Assembly: GCA_904419315.1 (NCBI GenBank)
Contig: CAJFQY010000001.1
Coordinates: 62,001-126,000, forward strand
Length of the DNA stretch: 64,000 nucleotides
Reading direction: 5' to 3'
DNA from: Zongyangia gallinarum
Lineage (GTDB): Bacteria > Bacillota > Clostridia > Oscillospirales > Ruminococcaceae
Part shown: positions 44,779 through 53,220 of the stretch, piece by piece
How the letters are laid out: each line of letters starts with the position of its first letter
Numbering within the stretch: the stretch's first letter is position 1
Program-made: the position numbers and the translations under genes
Notes under the pieces: model-generated
Database searches by the model: none
What the model was told of the DNA's origin: nothing
Seen by the model: only the letters and a program-made list of their open reading frames with translations

Positions 44779-44841
44779 GGTACTTGTGGAACTTTTGCTT
44801 ATATCCGATTGCCAAAGCAATCGGCGAAAGGAGATAGGACA

Positions 44842-46611
44842 ATGCTTACAAAAAACAAGAATGTTCTTGACTGGGTCGACGAGATGGCGGCCCTGACAAA
44901 ACCGGACAAGATCGTCTGGTTGGACGGAAGCGAGGAGCAGCTCAGCGAGCTGCGGGATCAGGCGATTGCCACCGGCGAAATGGAGCGGCTTAATGAAGAG
45001 AAGCTGCCCGGCTGCCTGCTGCACAGAACAGCGATCAACGACGTGGCCCGGGTGGAGGGAAGAACCTTCATCTGCTCCAGAGAAAAAGAAAATGCAGGTC
45101 CCACCAACAACTGGGAAGACCCGAAGGTCATGTATCCCAAACTGAGAAAACTTTTTGACGGCAGCATGAAAGGCCGTACCATGTATGTCATCCCCTACTG
45201 CATGGGCCCCATCGGTTCCGAGCTGTCCAAGGTAGGCGTTGAGCTGACCGACTCCATTTACGTTGTACTCAACATGGACATTATGACCAGAATGGGCGTC
45301 GACGCTTTCAAACACCTGGGTGATGAGTCCAACGACTTTGTCCGCGGCCTTCATTCCAAGGCACAGCTGGACGAAGAAAACAGATACATTGTCCACTTCC
45401 CCGAGGACAACACCATTTGGTCCGTCAACTCTGGTTACGGCGGCAACGTGCTGCTGGGCAAGAAGTGCTTCGCACTGAGAATTGCTTCCTACCAGGGCTG
45501 GAAGGAAGGCTGGATGGCAGAGCATATGCTCATCCTGGGCATTGAGAATCCCCAGGGCGAAATCAAATACATCACAGCTGCATTCCCCTCTGCTTGCGGT
45601 AAGACCAACCTGGCTATGCTCATTCCTCCCAAGAAATATCAGGATCTGGGCTACAAAGTTTGGTGCGTCGGCGATGACATCGCCTGGATGCGCATCGGTG
45701 CTGACGGCCGCCTGTGGGCCATCAACCCGGAGAACGGCTTCTTCGGTGTTGCACCTGGCACCAACGAGAAATCTAACCCCAACGCTCTGGCAACCACCAG
45801 AAGCGACACCATCTTCACCAACGTTGTCCACAACCTGGATGACAACACTGTTTGGTGGGAGGGTCTGGACAAGAACCCGCCGAAGAACGCCATCAACTGG
45901 AAGGGCGAGAAGTGGGATTGCACCGACGGCTCCAAGGGCGCTCATCCCAACAGCCGTTTCACCGCTCCGGCGAGAAACTGCCCCTGCATCAGCAAAGAAT
46001 TCAACAATCCCAAAGGCGTTCCTGTTTCTGCTATCGTATTCGGCGGCCGCCGTGCAAAGACTGCTCCCCTGGTTTACCAGTCCCGCGATTGGAACCACGG
46101 TGTCTTTGTGGGCTCCATCATGGCTTCTGAGACAACTGCAGCCGCAACCGGCGCTGTAGGTGTTGTTCGTCGTGACCCCATGGCTATGCTGCCCTTCTGC
46201 GGCTACCATATGGGCGACTACTGGCAGCACTGGATCGACATGGGCAAGAAGCTGGGCGACAAAGCTCCCAAGATCTTCAACGTCAACTGGTTCCGCACCG
46301 ATGACGAAGGTCACTTCATCTGGCCGGGCTTTGGCGACAACATGCGTGTCCTGCTGTGGATCCTCAACCGCTGCGAAGGCAAAGCTGACGCAGTAGAGAC
46401 CCCCATCGGCTACGAGCCCAAGCCCGAGGATATCGACATCGACGGCCTGGATCTGGATCTGGATACCATCAAGGGCCTGCTGGATGTTGACGTCAACCTC
46501 TGGAAAGAGGAAGCTAAGGGCATCCATGAGTTCTATGGAAAATTCGGCGACAAACTGCCGGAGGAACTCCGTCATCAGCTGGCGGTTCTGGAAGAAAACC
46601 TGAACAAATAA
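44842..46611 (+). CDS. pckG: Phosphoenolpyruvate carboxykinase (GTP)
   Basis: This enzyme interconverts oxaloacetate and PEP with GTP/GDP. It has 589 residues; the ATG at 44842 follows AAAGGAGATAGG. GTP-type hallmarks are the P-loop AAFPSACGKTNLAMLIPP with the reactive Cys, GDDIAWMRIGADGRLWAINPE, FGGRRAKTAPLVYQSRDW and NWFRTDDEGHFIWPGFGDN. Codon use is strongly biased toward a small set in places, suggesting high expression. It is a single-gene unit with its own promoter and terminator. In a fermenter it may run toward oxaloacetate. Confidence 0.97.
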   Translation: MLTKNKNVLDWVDEMAALTKPDKIVWLDGSEEQLSELRDQAIATGEMERLNEEKLPGCLLHRTAINDVARVEGRTFICSREKENAGPTNNWEDPKVMYPKLRKLFDGSMKGRTMYVIPYCMGPIGSELSKVGVELTDSIYVVLNMDIMTRMGVDAFKHLGDESNDFVRGLHSKAQLDEENRYIVHFPEDNTIWSVNSGYGGNVLLGKKCFALRIASYQGWKEGWMAEHMLILGIENPQGEIKYITAAFPSACGKTNLAMLIPPKKYQDLGYKVWCVGDDIAWMRIGADGRLWAINPENGFFGVAPGTNEKSNPNALATTRSDTIFTNVVHNLDDNTVWWEGLDKNPPKNAINWKGEKWDCTDGSKGAHPNSRFTAPARNCPCISKEFNNPKGVPVSAIVFGGRRAKTAPLVYQSRDWNHGVFVGSIMASETTAAATGAVGVVRRDPMAMLPFCGYHMGDYWQHWIDMGKKLGDKAPKIFNVNWFRTDDEGHFIWPGFGDNMRVLLWILNRCEGKADAVETPIGYEPKPEDIDIDGLDLDLDTIKGLLDVDVNLWKEEAKGIHEFYGKFGDKLPEELRHQLAVLEENLNK

Positions 46612-46624
46612 GCCGGTTTCTGGC

Positions 46625-46657
46625 AAAAAAGGCGGTACAAATCGTACCGCCTTTTTT
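46625..46657 (+). terminator. Terminator after pckG
   Basis: GGCGGTAC-N5-GTACCGCC flanked by AAAAAA and TTTTTT, 14 bases after the stop. Confidence 0.92.
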
Positions 46658-46660
46658 AAT

Positions 46661-46694
46661 ACCCTGTGGTGAGAAAAAATTCTCACCACAGGGT
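46661..46694. repeat. Perfect 15-bp inverted repeat next to the pckG terminator
   Basis: ACCCTGTGGTGAGAA-AAAA-TTCTCACCACAGGGT follows the terminator by three bases. There is no U-run on either side. It could be a second stability hairpin or a protein-binding site upstream of the PAS-regulator promoter. The rest of 46695-46957 is AT-rich with the promoter and a short GGAAT-N3-ATTCC dyad at 46860-46872. Confidence 0.55.
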
Positions 46695-46788
46695 AGGGAT
46701 TTTGAAAAAATACAAGGAAATGATATTCCAGCAGGAGAAAATTGGGCATAACGACGAGATTTTAATAAAAAATAGGCTGTTTTGTCTA

Positions 46789-46817
46789 TTGACATACTGT
46801 GTGCAACCAGGTATTAT
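46789..46817 (+). promoter_or_regulatory. Promoter for the F420-type gene cluster
   Basis: Perfect TTGACA (46789-46794), 17-base spacer, TATTAT (46812-46817). It lies 140 bases before the PAS-regulator start codon. Confidence 0.75.
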
Positions 46818-46957
46818 AATAATAATTTATTGAGATAATAATTTTTTATTAAATCCATAGGAATATAATTCCTCCATAAGCCGGCGGCACAAGTTTTCTA
46901 TCTCGTTGCGCATAATCAGGGCCGGCCTGCCCTAATAAAATCGGGAGGAAAGACATA

Positions 46958-47614
46958 ATGACAGCAGATGACATTTTGCAAATGTACATCCCCTTTGTCA
47001 AATTTATAGGAAAGGTGTTTGGAGAAAATGCGGAGGTAGTGCTCCACGATATCCGTCACCTGGAAAAATCTATCATCGCTTTGAGCGATCACACCCTAAC
47101 GGGAAGAAAACTAGGAGGAACGATTACCGACTTTGCCTTGGGGCTGATCCATGGTAAAGAATATGAACACCGAGATTACATCACCAATTACACCGGAAAG
47201 ATGAAAGAAGACGGAAGAATTTTCCGTTCGTCCACCTATTTTATAAAAGATGAAGATAAAAATTTGATCGGCATGTTTTGTATCAACATCGATATCTCGC
47301 CCTACCTGCGGGTTCGTCAGCAATTGGATGGAATGTTGATGTTTTCGGGTACAACTGCTATACAAGATGGGGAGGATCAGGAGCAGAGAGAAAGTTTTGC
47401 GTCTTCCTTTGAAGAAATGCTCTCTCAAATGGTCCAGACTGCCATGGGGGATTATGCGGTGGACGCTTCCCGCATGACCATTGAGGAGAAAAAACAAGTT
47501 GTCGCAACTCTCCAGGGTAAAGGAGCGTTTTTACTCAAAGGCGCAGTAGGTGAAGTCGCCCAAGCGCTGGATGTATCCGAGCAGACCGTTTACCGTTACC
47601 TGAAGGAGATTTGA
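46958..47614 (+). CDS. PAS-domain transcriptional regulator of the YheO/DauR type
   Basis: A 218-residue regulator. The N-terminal YheO-like PAS domain (residues ~5-120) has YIPFVKFIGKVFGENAEVVL, split here, plus HGKEYEHRDYITNY and MFCINIDISPYLRVRQQLD. A C-terminal helix-turn-helix has LKGAVGEVAQALDVSEQTVYRYLKE. DauR, a relative, senses a D-arginine-derived signal and controls its catabolism; by analogy this protein should sense the pathway's substrate. It is the first gene of the cluster, with GGGAGGAAAG before the ATG. RidA follows after 27 bases. Confidence 0.9.
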   Translation: MTADDILQMYIPFVKFIGKVFGENAEVVLHDIRHLEKSIIALSDHTLTGRKLGGTITDFALGLIHGKEYEHRDYITNYTGKMKEDGRIFRSSTYFIKDEDKNLIGMFCINIDISPYLRVRQQLDGMLMFSGTTAIQDGEDQEQRESFASSFEEMLSQMVQTAMGDYAVDASRMTIEEKKQVVATLQGKGAFLLKGAVGEVAQALDVSEQTVYRYLKEI

Positions 47615-47641
47615 ATTTCAAACAGGTAAGGAGCTGTTCCC

Positions 47642-48025
47642 ATGAAAAAAGAAATTTGTACTAAAAATGCACCAGACGCTATTGGCCCTTATTCCCAAGC
47701 GGTGAGGGCGGGAGATTTCCTTTATGTTTCCGGTCAGGTGCCTATTGATCCCAAGACAGGCGCTGTTGTGGAAGGCGGCATTCAGGCCCAGGCCCATCAG
47801 GTGTTCAAAAACTTGAAGGCAATTTTGGAAGAGGCTGGCATGAGCTTCGACAATGTGGTTAAGACTACAGTGCTTCTGGCTGATATGGGGGATTTTGCCA
47901 CTGTCAATGAGATTTACGCCCAGTACTTTAATGGCGCTATTCTGCCGGCTAGAGCTGCTTTCCAGGTAGCAGCTTTACCTAAAGCCGCTATGGTTGAGAT
48001 TGAATTGGTGGCTTATCAAGGCTAA
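47642..48025 (+). CDS. RidA-family enamine/imine deaminase
   Basis: A 127-residue trimeric protein that hydrolyses reactive 2-aminoacrylate and other enamines. IGPYSQAVRAGDFLYVSGQVPIDP, split at residues 14-37, and the C-terminal ARAAFQVAALPKAAMVEIELV, with the key Arg and Glu, match active RidA. It sits between the regulator and the permease. A PLP enzyme further down the cluster could be the source of the enamine. A hairpin AAAGCCC-N9-GGGCTTT (48060-48082) follows in the gap. Confidence 0.95.
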   Translation: MKKEICTKNAPDAIGPYSQAVRAGDFLYVSGQVPIDPKTGAVVEGGIQAQAHQVFKNLKAILEEAGMSFDNVVKTTVLLADMGDFATVNEIYAQYFNGAILPARAAFQVAALPKAAMVEIELVAYQG

Positions 48026-48133
48026 TTTGCCTCGCAATTTGCCTAGAGCAGGCAAAGATAAAGCCCTCCTCCATTGGGCTTTAGAGGCGAGGTAATGCGA
48101 TACAAATTTATTTTTTCAACTGGAGGGAGAACA

Positions 48134-49477
48134 TTGAGTACAAACGAAGTCAAAGAAGTTAAGAAACAAACGAGCGACATCCAGAATGACATTCAGGACG
48201 ATTACTCTCTGGATACCGTCCCCAAGGACAAACGCCGGAGCCTGATCGCCACCGCCACCGTCTGGATCGGCTGGTGTATTTCCCTGAGCGCCTTTATGAC
48301 CGGCGGTACCATCGGATCCGGCAGTACGGCAGGAAACGGCATCCTGGCTGTTTTCGCCGGCAACCTGGTACTGATGCTTATTGCCGTTTTCGTCGGCCTC
48401 ATCGGTTATCGCACTGGTCTGACCACCTATTCTATTGGCCGTATTGTTTTTGGTAAGAAAGGTTCGATTATTTCATCCCTGCTCATGGGTATTCTTTCTA
48501 TGGGATTCATCGGCGTCCTGCTCAACTCTTTTGGCGACGCGCTCCATTCTCTGGTGCCAGAGATCCCGTCTTGGATTGCGGTCATTGTGTTTGCTATCCT
48601 GGTTGGCGCGGCCGCACTCTTTGGATTTAAGGGATTGTCTATCGTTGGCACCATTGCCAGCCCGGCTCTGTGGATCCTTTTGATTGTCCTGTTCATCTGT
48701 ACTATAATGCATGGCGGCGGTTTAGGCGCTATCTTCAGCATCCAGCCTGAGGAGCCCATCTCCTTCTCCACCGCTATGGGCGCGGCCATCGCCACCTGGG
48801 TTACCGGCGCCGCCCTGGTTTCCGACGTTACCCGTTACTGCAAAAAGGCCTCCCATGTTATCCTGGGCGCTTTCGCAGGTTATATCCTGGGTTCCGGACT
48901 TTATGAGGCCGTGGCAGTCCTGTCCTCTGTTGCCACCGGTACTGGCGATTTTGTCCAGACCATGACCCTCTTGGGCCTGATCATCCCCGGCATTATCATC
49001 CTAGCCCTGGCTCTGTGGACCACCACCAACAGCAACCTTTACTCCTCGGCTCTGGCGTTTACAAACCTCAGTGAAATGGTTCACATTAAGGTAAGCAAGC
49101 CTGTTTGGACCGTCATCTCTATCCTGATTGCGGTTGCAGTCGCTATGCTGGGCCTGGCTTCCAAGTTTGTGGTATGGCTCAACTTTATCGGCACCGTTAT
49201 GCCTCCCTTTGCCGGTATTATTATCGCCCACTTCTGGATTATCCACCGGGATAAGAAGAAAGTCTTTATGCCCTCTGGCTTCCGTTGGACCGCCTTTGTG
49301 TCCTGGATCCTGGCCGTTGTCATTGCTAAGGTTTCCAACGTGACCATTCCGGCTATTATCGGTTTGCTTTCCGCTATCGTTATCTATGCCATTATCGGAC
49401 TCATCTTTAAGAACAAAGAGAGCACCAAGGGTGAAACCTTCACCATGGCGGTTGCAGAAGAAACTTCTGGGAAATAA
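48134..49477 (+). CDS. NCS1-family (cytosine/purine/hydantoin-type) permease
   Basis: A 447-residue transporter with about 12 membrane helices. The TTG at 48134 follows GGAGGGAGA, a better site than any upstream start. The N-terminal DDYSLDTVPKDKRRSLIATA and WIGWCISLSAFMTGGTIG are typical of CodB-like NCS1 members, as is ALWTTTNSNLYSSALAFTNL. Family substrates are nucleobases, hydantoins, allantoin, thiamine and related heterocycles. Its place in the cluster suggests that it imports the pathway substrate. Confidence 0.9.
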   Translation: MSTNEVKEVKKQTSDIQNDIQDDYSLDTVPKDKRRSLIATATVWIGWCISLSAFMTGGTIGSGSTAGNGILAVFAGNLVLMLIAVFVGLIGYRTGLTTYSIGRIVFGKKGSIISSLLMGILSMGFIGVLLNSFGDALHSLVPEIPSWIAVIVFAILVGAAALFGFKGLSIVGTIASPALWILLIVLFICTIMHGGGLGAIFSIQPEEPISFSTAMGAAIATWVTGAALVSDVTRYCKKASHVILGAFAGYILGSGLYEAVAVLSSVATGTGDFVQTMTLLGLIIPGIIILALALWTTTNSNLYSSALAFTNLSEMVHIKVSKPVWTVISILIAVAVAMLGLASKFVVWLNFIGTVMPPFAGIIIAHFWIIHRDKKKVFMPSGFRWTAFVSWILAVVIAKVSNVTIPAIIGLLSAIVIYAIIGLIFKNKESTKGETFTMAVAEETSGK

Positions 49478-49492
49478 TTTAGATTTGCTGTC

Positions 49493-49535
49493 ACACACCG
49501 GGCAGGAGTTTGTCCGCCCGGTGTGTCTTTCTTAA
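49493..49535 (+). terminator. Attenuator-like hairpin after the permease
   Basis: ACACACCGGGC-N12-GCCCGGTGTGT is an 11-bp stem followed by CTTTCTT. It probably reduces transcription into the downstream genes rather than ending it fully. Confidence 0.65.
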
Positions 49536-49577
49536 AAATCTCAATAACCGGCGCGGGCCGGTGAAAGGAAGGTTCTT

Positions 49578-50588
49578 ATGAAATTTGGTATTGGTATCCC
49601 TACCGGCACCGAGGGGCTTATGTACCCCATCCCCTTCGCCCATGTGCGGGACAATATTAAAATGGCCAAAGCGGCAGAGAAGTTGGGCTTTGATTCTGTG
49701 TGGGGCAATGACCATGTTTCCACCCAGCATTATGTCAGCGAGGAATTCGGCTGCGCCCCCAACTACTACGCTCCCCTGATCACCCTGGCTGCCATTGCGG
49801 AAAACACCACGACTTTGAAGGTAGCTACCGCCCTGTTGGTGTTCCCCTTCCGCAATCCTGCTATCATCGCGAAAGAACTGGCCACTCTGGATCAGCTCTC
49901 CGGTGGGCGCACCATCATTGGTGTAGGCATCGGCGCATACCGCGAAGAGTTCGAAGCTATGGAAGGCGCGGCCGCCCAGGGTGTCAACCGGGGCGAGATG
50001 CTGGACGAGTCTTTGGAGATGGTTGCTCGCCTGTTTAAAGAGGAACGGGTAACCATGAAGGGCAAATACTTTGACCTGCAAGGGGTACAGTCCTATCCCA
50101 AGCCGGTTCAGGATCCCTTCCCCTTCTACATCGGTGGAAACAACCCCAACGGCCGCAGAAGGGTTGCGAAATACGGCACCGGCTGGCTGCCCGCCGTACT
50201 GACCCCTGGTGAAATCAAGGCTGGCGTAGAGGATATCGCCAGACTGTGCGAGGCTGAGGGCCGGGACATCAAGGATATCGACATTGCGCCTCAGCTTTCT
50301 ATCTCTATTGCGCGGACCAAAGAGGAAGCCTGCAAGAAATTCGAAAGCTCCCAGCTCTATAAACACCTGGTGAGCCTGAAGAAATCTACCTTAAAGGATC
50401 AGGACGCCAGCAACTATATGGAGCGGAACCTGATCGGCACACCGGATGAAATTTCCGAGCAGATCCAGAAATATAAAGAAGCCGGCGTGACCACCTGCTC
50501 CGCCATGCTGTTTGCCGCAAATACCGTCGATTCTTTCATCGAGGATATGCAGCTGTTCTCGGAAGAGGTTATGCCAAACTTCAAATGA
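49578..50588 (+). CDS. LLM-class (luciferase-like) flavin/F420-dependent oxidoreductase 1
   Basis: A 336-residue TIM-barrel enzyme of the bacterial-luciferase superfamily, which uses FMN or F420. MKFGIGIPTGTEGLMYP, KAAEKLGFDSVWGNDHV, ATLDQLSGGRTIIGVGIG and PFPFYIGGNNPNGRRRVAKY are the typical barrel strands; the last two bind the cofactor phosphate. The ATG follows AAAGGAAGG. The neighbours include NADPH:F420 oxidoreductase and CofE, which favours F420 as the cofactor. The substrate is unknown. Confidence 0.9.
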   Translation: MKFGIGIPTGTEGLMYPIPFAHVRDNIKMAKAAEKLGFDSVWGNDHVSTQHYVSEEFGCAPNYYAPLITLAAIAENTTTLKVATALLVFPFRNPAIIAKELATLDQLSGGRTIIGVGIGAYREEFEAMEGAAAQGVNRGEMLDESLEMVARLFKEERVTMKGKYFDLQGVQSYPKPVQDPFPFYIGGNNPNGRRRVAKYGTGWLPAVLTPGEIKAGVEDIARLCEAEGRDIKDIDIAPQLSISIARTKEEACKKFESSQLYKHLVSLKKSTLKDQDASNYMERNLIGTPDEISEQIQKYKEAGVTTCSAMLFAANTVDSFIEDMQLFSEEVMPNFK

Positions 50589-50633
50589 TCAATATTGCCG
50601 GTGTGTGGTACATCACCCTGCCGCTGGCAAATC

Positions 50634-50663
50634 ATGCGGCCGGCTAAGTTCGGCCGCATTTTT
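50634..50663 (+). terminator. Internal terminator after the first LLM gene
   Basis: ATGCGGCCG-N8-CGGCCGCAT followed by TTTT. It lies inside the cluster, so the genes after it are either attenuated or have a separate promoter. A weak TTGAAT with TATGCC lies just beyond. Confidence 0.75.
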
Positions 50664-50733
50664 ATAGAATCCCTTTTTGAATCTACCGCACATGGAGAAA
50701 TTATGCCGGGTGCGGCGGCGCGGAGGAAAGCCT

Positions 50734-51924
50734 ATGAGCAGTTTGCTTGTGTTTAAAAGGGAACGGACCCGTTCCCAAATGGAAAAAAACAGCTTGGACC
50801 TGTTGGTGGCCTCTTTGCCGGAGAATATCTATTATCTTTGCGGCTTTGACAATGTAGGGCAGCAGATTCTGAGCAAAACCCAGTCCTATTTGGTGTATAA
50901 CCTGGCGGAGGACAAAAAAACCATCGTCACATCCGCTTCTGATGTCCCCACCCTGCTGGAGGCGGGCCAGGTAGATGAGATTCTGGCGGTGGGAGGATTC
51001 CAATTCTCTTACTGCGACCAGGGGATTGGCCCCTTGGGGGAGAAGCTGCAAAAAGCCATTGAGCACCGTTATCCTTCCGCTATCGAAGCGCTGAAATCAG
51101 CGATTTTGGCGGCGTGCCCTACCGGCGGCCGGATCGGCTTGGATGAAAGCCGGACCCCCATTACCGCCTGGAAATGGCTGGAGCAGGAGCTGCCCCATCA
51201 CGAGCTTATCCCGGCGGCGGGAATTTTCTCCCAGATCCGGCTCATTAAGCATCCGGATGAGATTGCCCTGATCCAGCGCAGCGCCAACATTGCGGAAGAT
51301 GCCATGTATGAGGCGATCGATCAAATCAAACTGGGAATGAGCGAATACGAAATCGCGCGGCTTTTTGCCGAGGGCTGTGGAAAGAGAGGGGCTCTCCCCT
51401 TCTTCTGCGTCATCACCATTGATGAGCGGGCGGCCTATTCTGATACCATCAACACTAGGACCCAGGTAGTCAAGGATGGCAGCGTGATCCGTTTTGACCT
51501 GGGCTGTATCTATGAAAGCTATCGTTCCGATATTGCCCGGACTGTTGTTGTGGGCAATAATCAAAAGGCGGAAGATTATTATGCCGCCATCTTGGAGGGG
51601 GAGGAAAAGGCCATTGACGCCATCCGTCCCGGCGTGACGGCGGAAGAAATCTTCCAGATTGCCCTGCGCACAACCCAGGAGAAGATGCGCCACTATCAGC
51701 GTCATCACTGCGGGCATGGCATTGGCATTGAGGTCTATGATCCACCGTCTGTGGCACCTGGAGATAAGACCGTCCTCCAGGAAGGGATGACCCTGAATGT
51801 GGAGACTCCCTACTATGAAATCGGCTGGGGCGGTGTCCAGGTAGAGGATACGGTGGCCGTAGAGAAAGACAGTGCCCGGTATTTAACCAAGTCCTCCCGG
51901 AAATTGATCAAACTGAGCTTGTAG
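50734..51924 (+). CDS. M24-family (Xaa-Pro-peptidase/creatinase-fold) metallohydrolase
   Basis: A 396-residue protein. The ATG at 50734 is 7 bases after CGGAGGAAA. An N-terminal creatinase-like domain (~130 residues) is followed by a pita-bread M24 domain. Metal ligands are all visible: Asp in IRFDLGCIYE, Asp in YRSDIARTVV, His in HCGHGIGIEV, Glu in NVETPYYE and Glu in QVEDTVAV. It should therefore be an active dimetal hydrolase, unlike creatinase, which lacks the metals. It could release an amino acid or cleave an amide in the imported substrate. Confidence 0.9.
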   Translation: MSSLLVFKRERTRSQMEKNSLDLLVASLPENIYYLCGFDNVGQQILSKTQSYLVYNLAEDKKTIVTSASDVPTLLEAGQVDEILAVGGFQFSYCDQGIGPLGEKLQKAIEHRYPSAIEALKSAILAACPTGGRIGLDESRTPITAWKWLEQELPHHELIPAAGIFSQIRLIKHPDEIALIQRSANIAEDAMYEAIDQIKLGMSEYEIARLFAEGCGKRGALPFFCVITIDERAAYSDTINTRTQVVKDGSVIRFDLGCIYESYRSDIARTVVVGNNQKAEDYYAAILEGEEKAIDAIRPGVTAEEIFQIALRTTQEKMRHYQRHHCGHGIGIEVYDPPSVAPGDKTVLQEGMTLNVETPYYEIGWGGVQVEDTVAVEKDSARYLTKSSRKLIKLSL

Positions 51925-51939
51925 GAGGAATAGTAAGCT

Positions 51940-53202
51940 ATGAGTTATTATCAGGGAATTCAATGCATCAAATGCGGCTATGAAGGCACCTTGGAGGAGG
52001 CTTTCGACGCCTGCCCTGTCTGCGGAGCCAAGGGCATCAATGTGAATTTTACAACCGTCTATGACTTTGGCGATAAAGCCAAAGCCAAGGAGACGTTCCT
52101 CTCCGCCAAGGGAAAGGGGCTGTGGAAACACCGTGAATTTCTTCCCATCGCGCCCGAGACAGAGCCTGTCACCTTGGGGGAAGGGGACACTCCCTTGCTC
52201 CACTTAAAGAAATTGGGCAGAAGCATGGGGCTCAATCACCTCTATCTGAAAAATGAATCGGTCAATCCCACCTGGTCCTATAAAGACCGGCTGTGCAGCG
52301 TGGCAGTGACCCGGGCTGTCCAGGAAAAACGGCCGGTGGTCACCGTTTCCTCCACCGGCAACCACGGTGCGGCCACGGCGGCTTACAGCGCGGCGGCGGA
52401 TAAGCCCTGCGTCATCTTTACCCTGCCCCAGGTCCCCACAACCATGAAAACACTCATGCAGTCCTTTGGAGCCTATGTCATGGTGACTCCCCAGCCCATC
52501 GACCGCTGGACTATCATGAAGGCCTGTGTTAAGGAGAAAGGCTGGTATCCTCTCAGCGGATATATGTCCCCGCCCATTGGCAGCAACTGTTTTGGCATCG
52601 ACGGATATAAGACCATCGCTTTTGAACTGTATGAGCAGCTGGGGGATTTGCCTGAGTTTATCGCTGTTCCCTCCGCTTATTCCGACGGCCTTTACGGCGT
52701 CTGGAAAGGGGTTAAGGACCTACAGACCATCGGTGTTTCTGAGAAAAAGACCAAGATGATCGCTTCAGAGGTCTTCGGTTCCCTGAAACAGTCCCTGAAA
52801 GAAAACGCCGATGGGCCGGTAGTAGTCCCCTCCGAGTGGTCTATCTCCTTCTCCATCGCCGGCCCCCAGGGTACCTACCAGGGCTATGCCGCGCTGAAGG
52901 AATCGGAAGGCTACGCTGAGACCAGCTCTGATGAGGAAACCATGGCCATGCAGCTGCGGCTGGCCCGGGAAGAAGGAATTTATGGTGAGGCTGCTTCGGT
53001 TACCTCCTTGGTGGCCATTGAGAAGCTGGCCCAGGCTGGAAAGATCGGGCCTGATGATAAGGCGGTCGCGGTGATCACCTCTACCGGACTGAAAGATCCT
53101 GCCACCACAGCGGAGCATCTGCCGGCAGTGCCTACCATTCAGCCCACCTTTGAGGAACTTTCCAAAGCGTTGAAAGAAAATTACGGCTATGAAATGAAAT
53201 AG
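51940..53202 (+). CDS. Threonine-synthase-like PLP-dependent lyase
   Basis: A 420-residue fold-type II PLP enzyme. The start follows GTAGGAGGAA, 15 bases after the M24 stop. An N-terminal zinc-ribbon-like part has IQCIKCGYEG and CPVCGAKG. The PLP Lys is in WSYKDRLCS, the phosphate loop is STGNHGAATAAYSA, and SEVFGSLK and ITSTGLKDP complete the pattern. It is related to threonine synthase and diaminopropionate ammonia-lyase. No threonine-pathway genes are nearby, so a beta-elimination or replacement in the cluster's catabolic route is more likely, giving an enamine for RidA. Confidence 0.88.
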   Translation: MSYYQGIQCIKCGYEGTLEEAFDACPVCGAKGINVNFTTVYDFGDKAKAKETFLSAKGKGLWKHREFLPIAPETEPVTLGEGDTPLLHLKKLGRSMGLNHLYLKNESVNPTWSYKDRLCSVAVTRAVQEKRPVVTVSSTGNHGAATAAYSAAADKPCVIFTLPQVPTTMKTLMQSFGAYVMVTPQPIDRWTIMKACVKEKGWYPLSGYMSPPIGSNCFGIDGYKTIAFELYEQLGDLPEFIAVPSAYSDGLYGVWKGVKDLQTIGVSEKKTKMIASEVFGSLKQSLKENADGPVVVPSEWSISFSIAGPQGTYQGYAALKESEGYAETSSDEETMAMQLRLAREEGIYGEAASVTSLVAIEKLAQAGKIGPDDKAVAVITSTGLKDPATTAEHLPAVPTIQPTFEELSKALKENYGYEMK

Positions 53203-53220
53203 AGAAAGGAGTAATCTATT

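Noticed and set aside
44608..46749. A 713-codon minus-strand frame opposite tsaD/pckG
   Set aside because: Shadow of pckG; no ribosome site or recognisable domain.
51940..53202. Plain biosynthetic threonine synthase (thrC)
   Set aside because: The family match is real, but the cluster has no homoserine genes and is built around a permease, hydrolase and F420-type enzymes, so the gene symbol was withheld.
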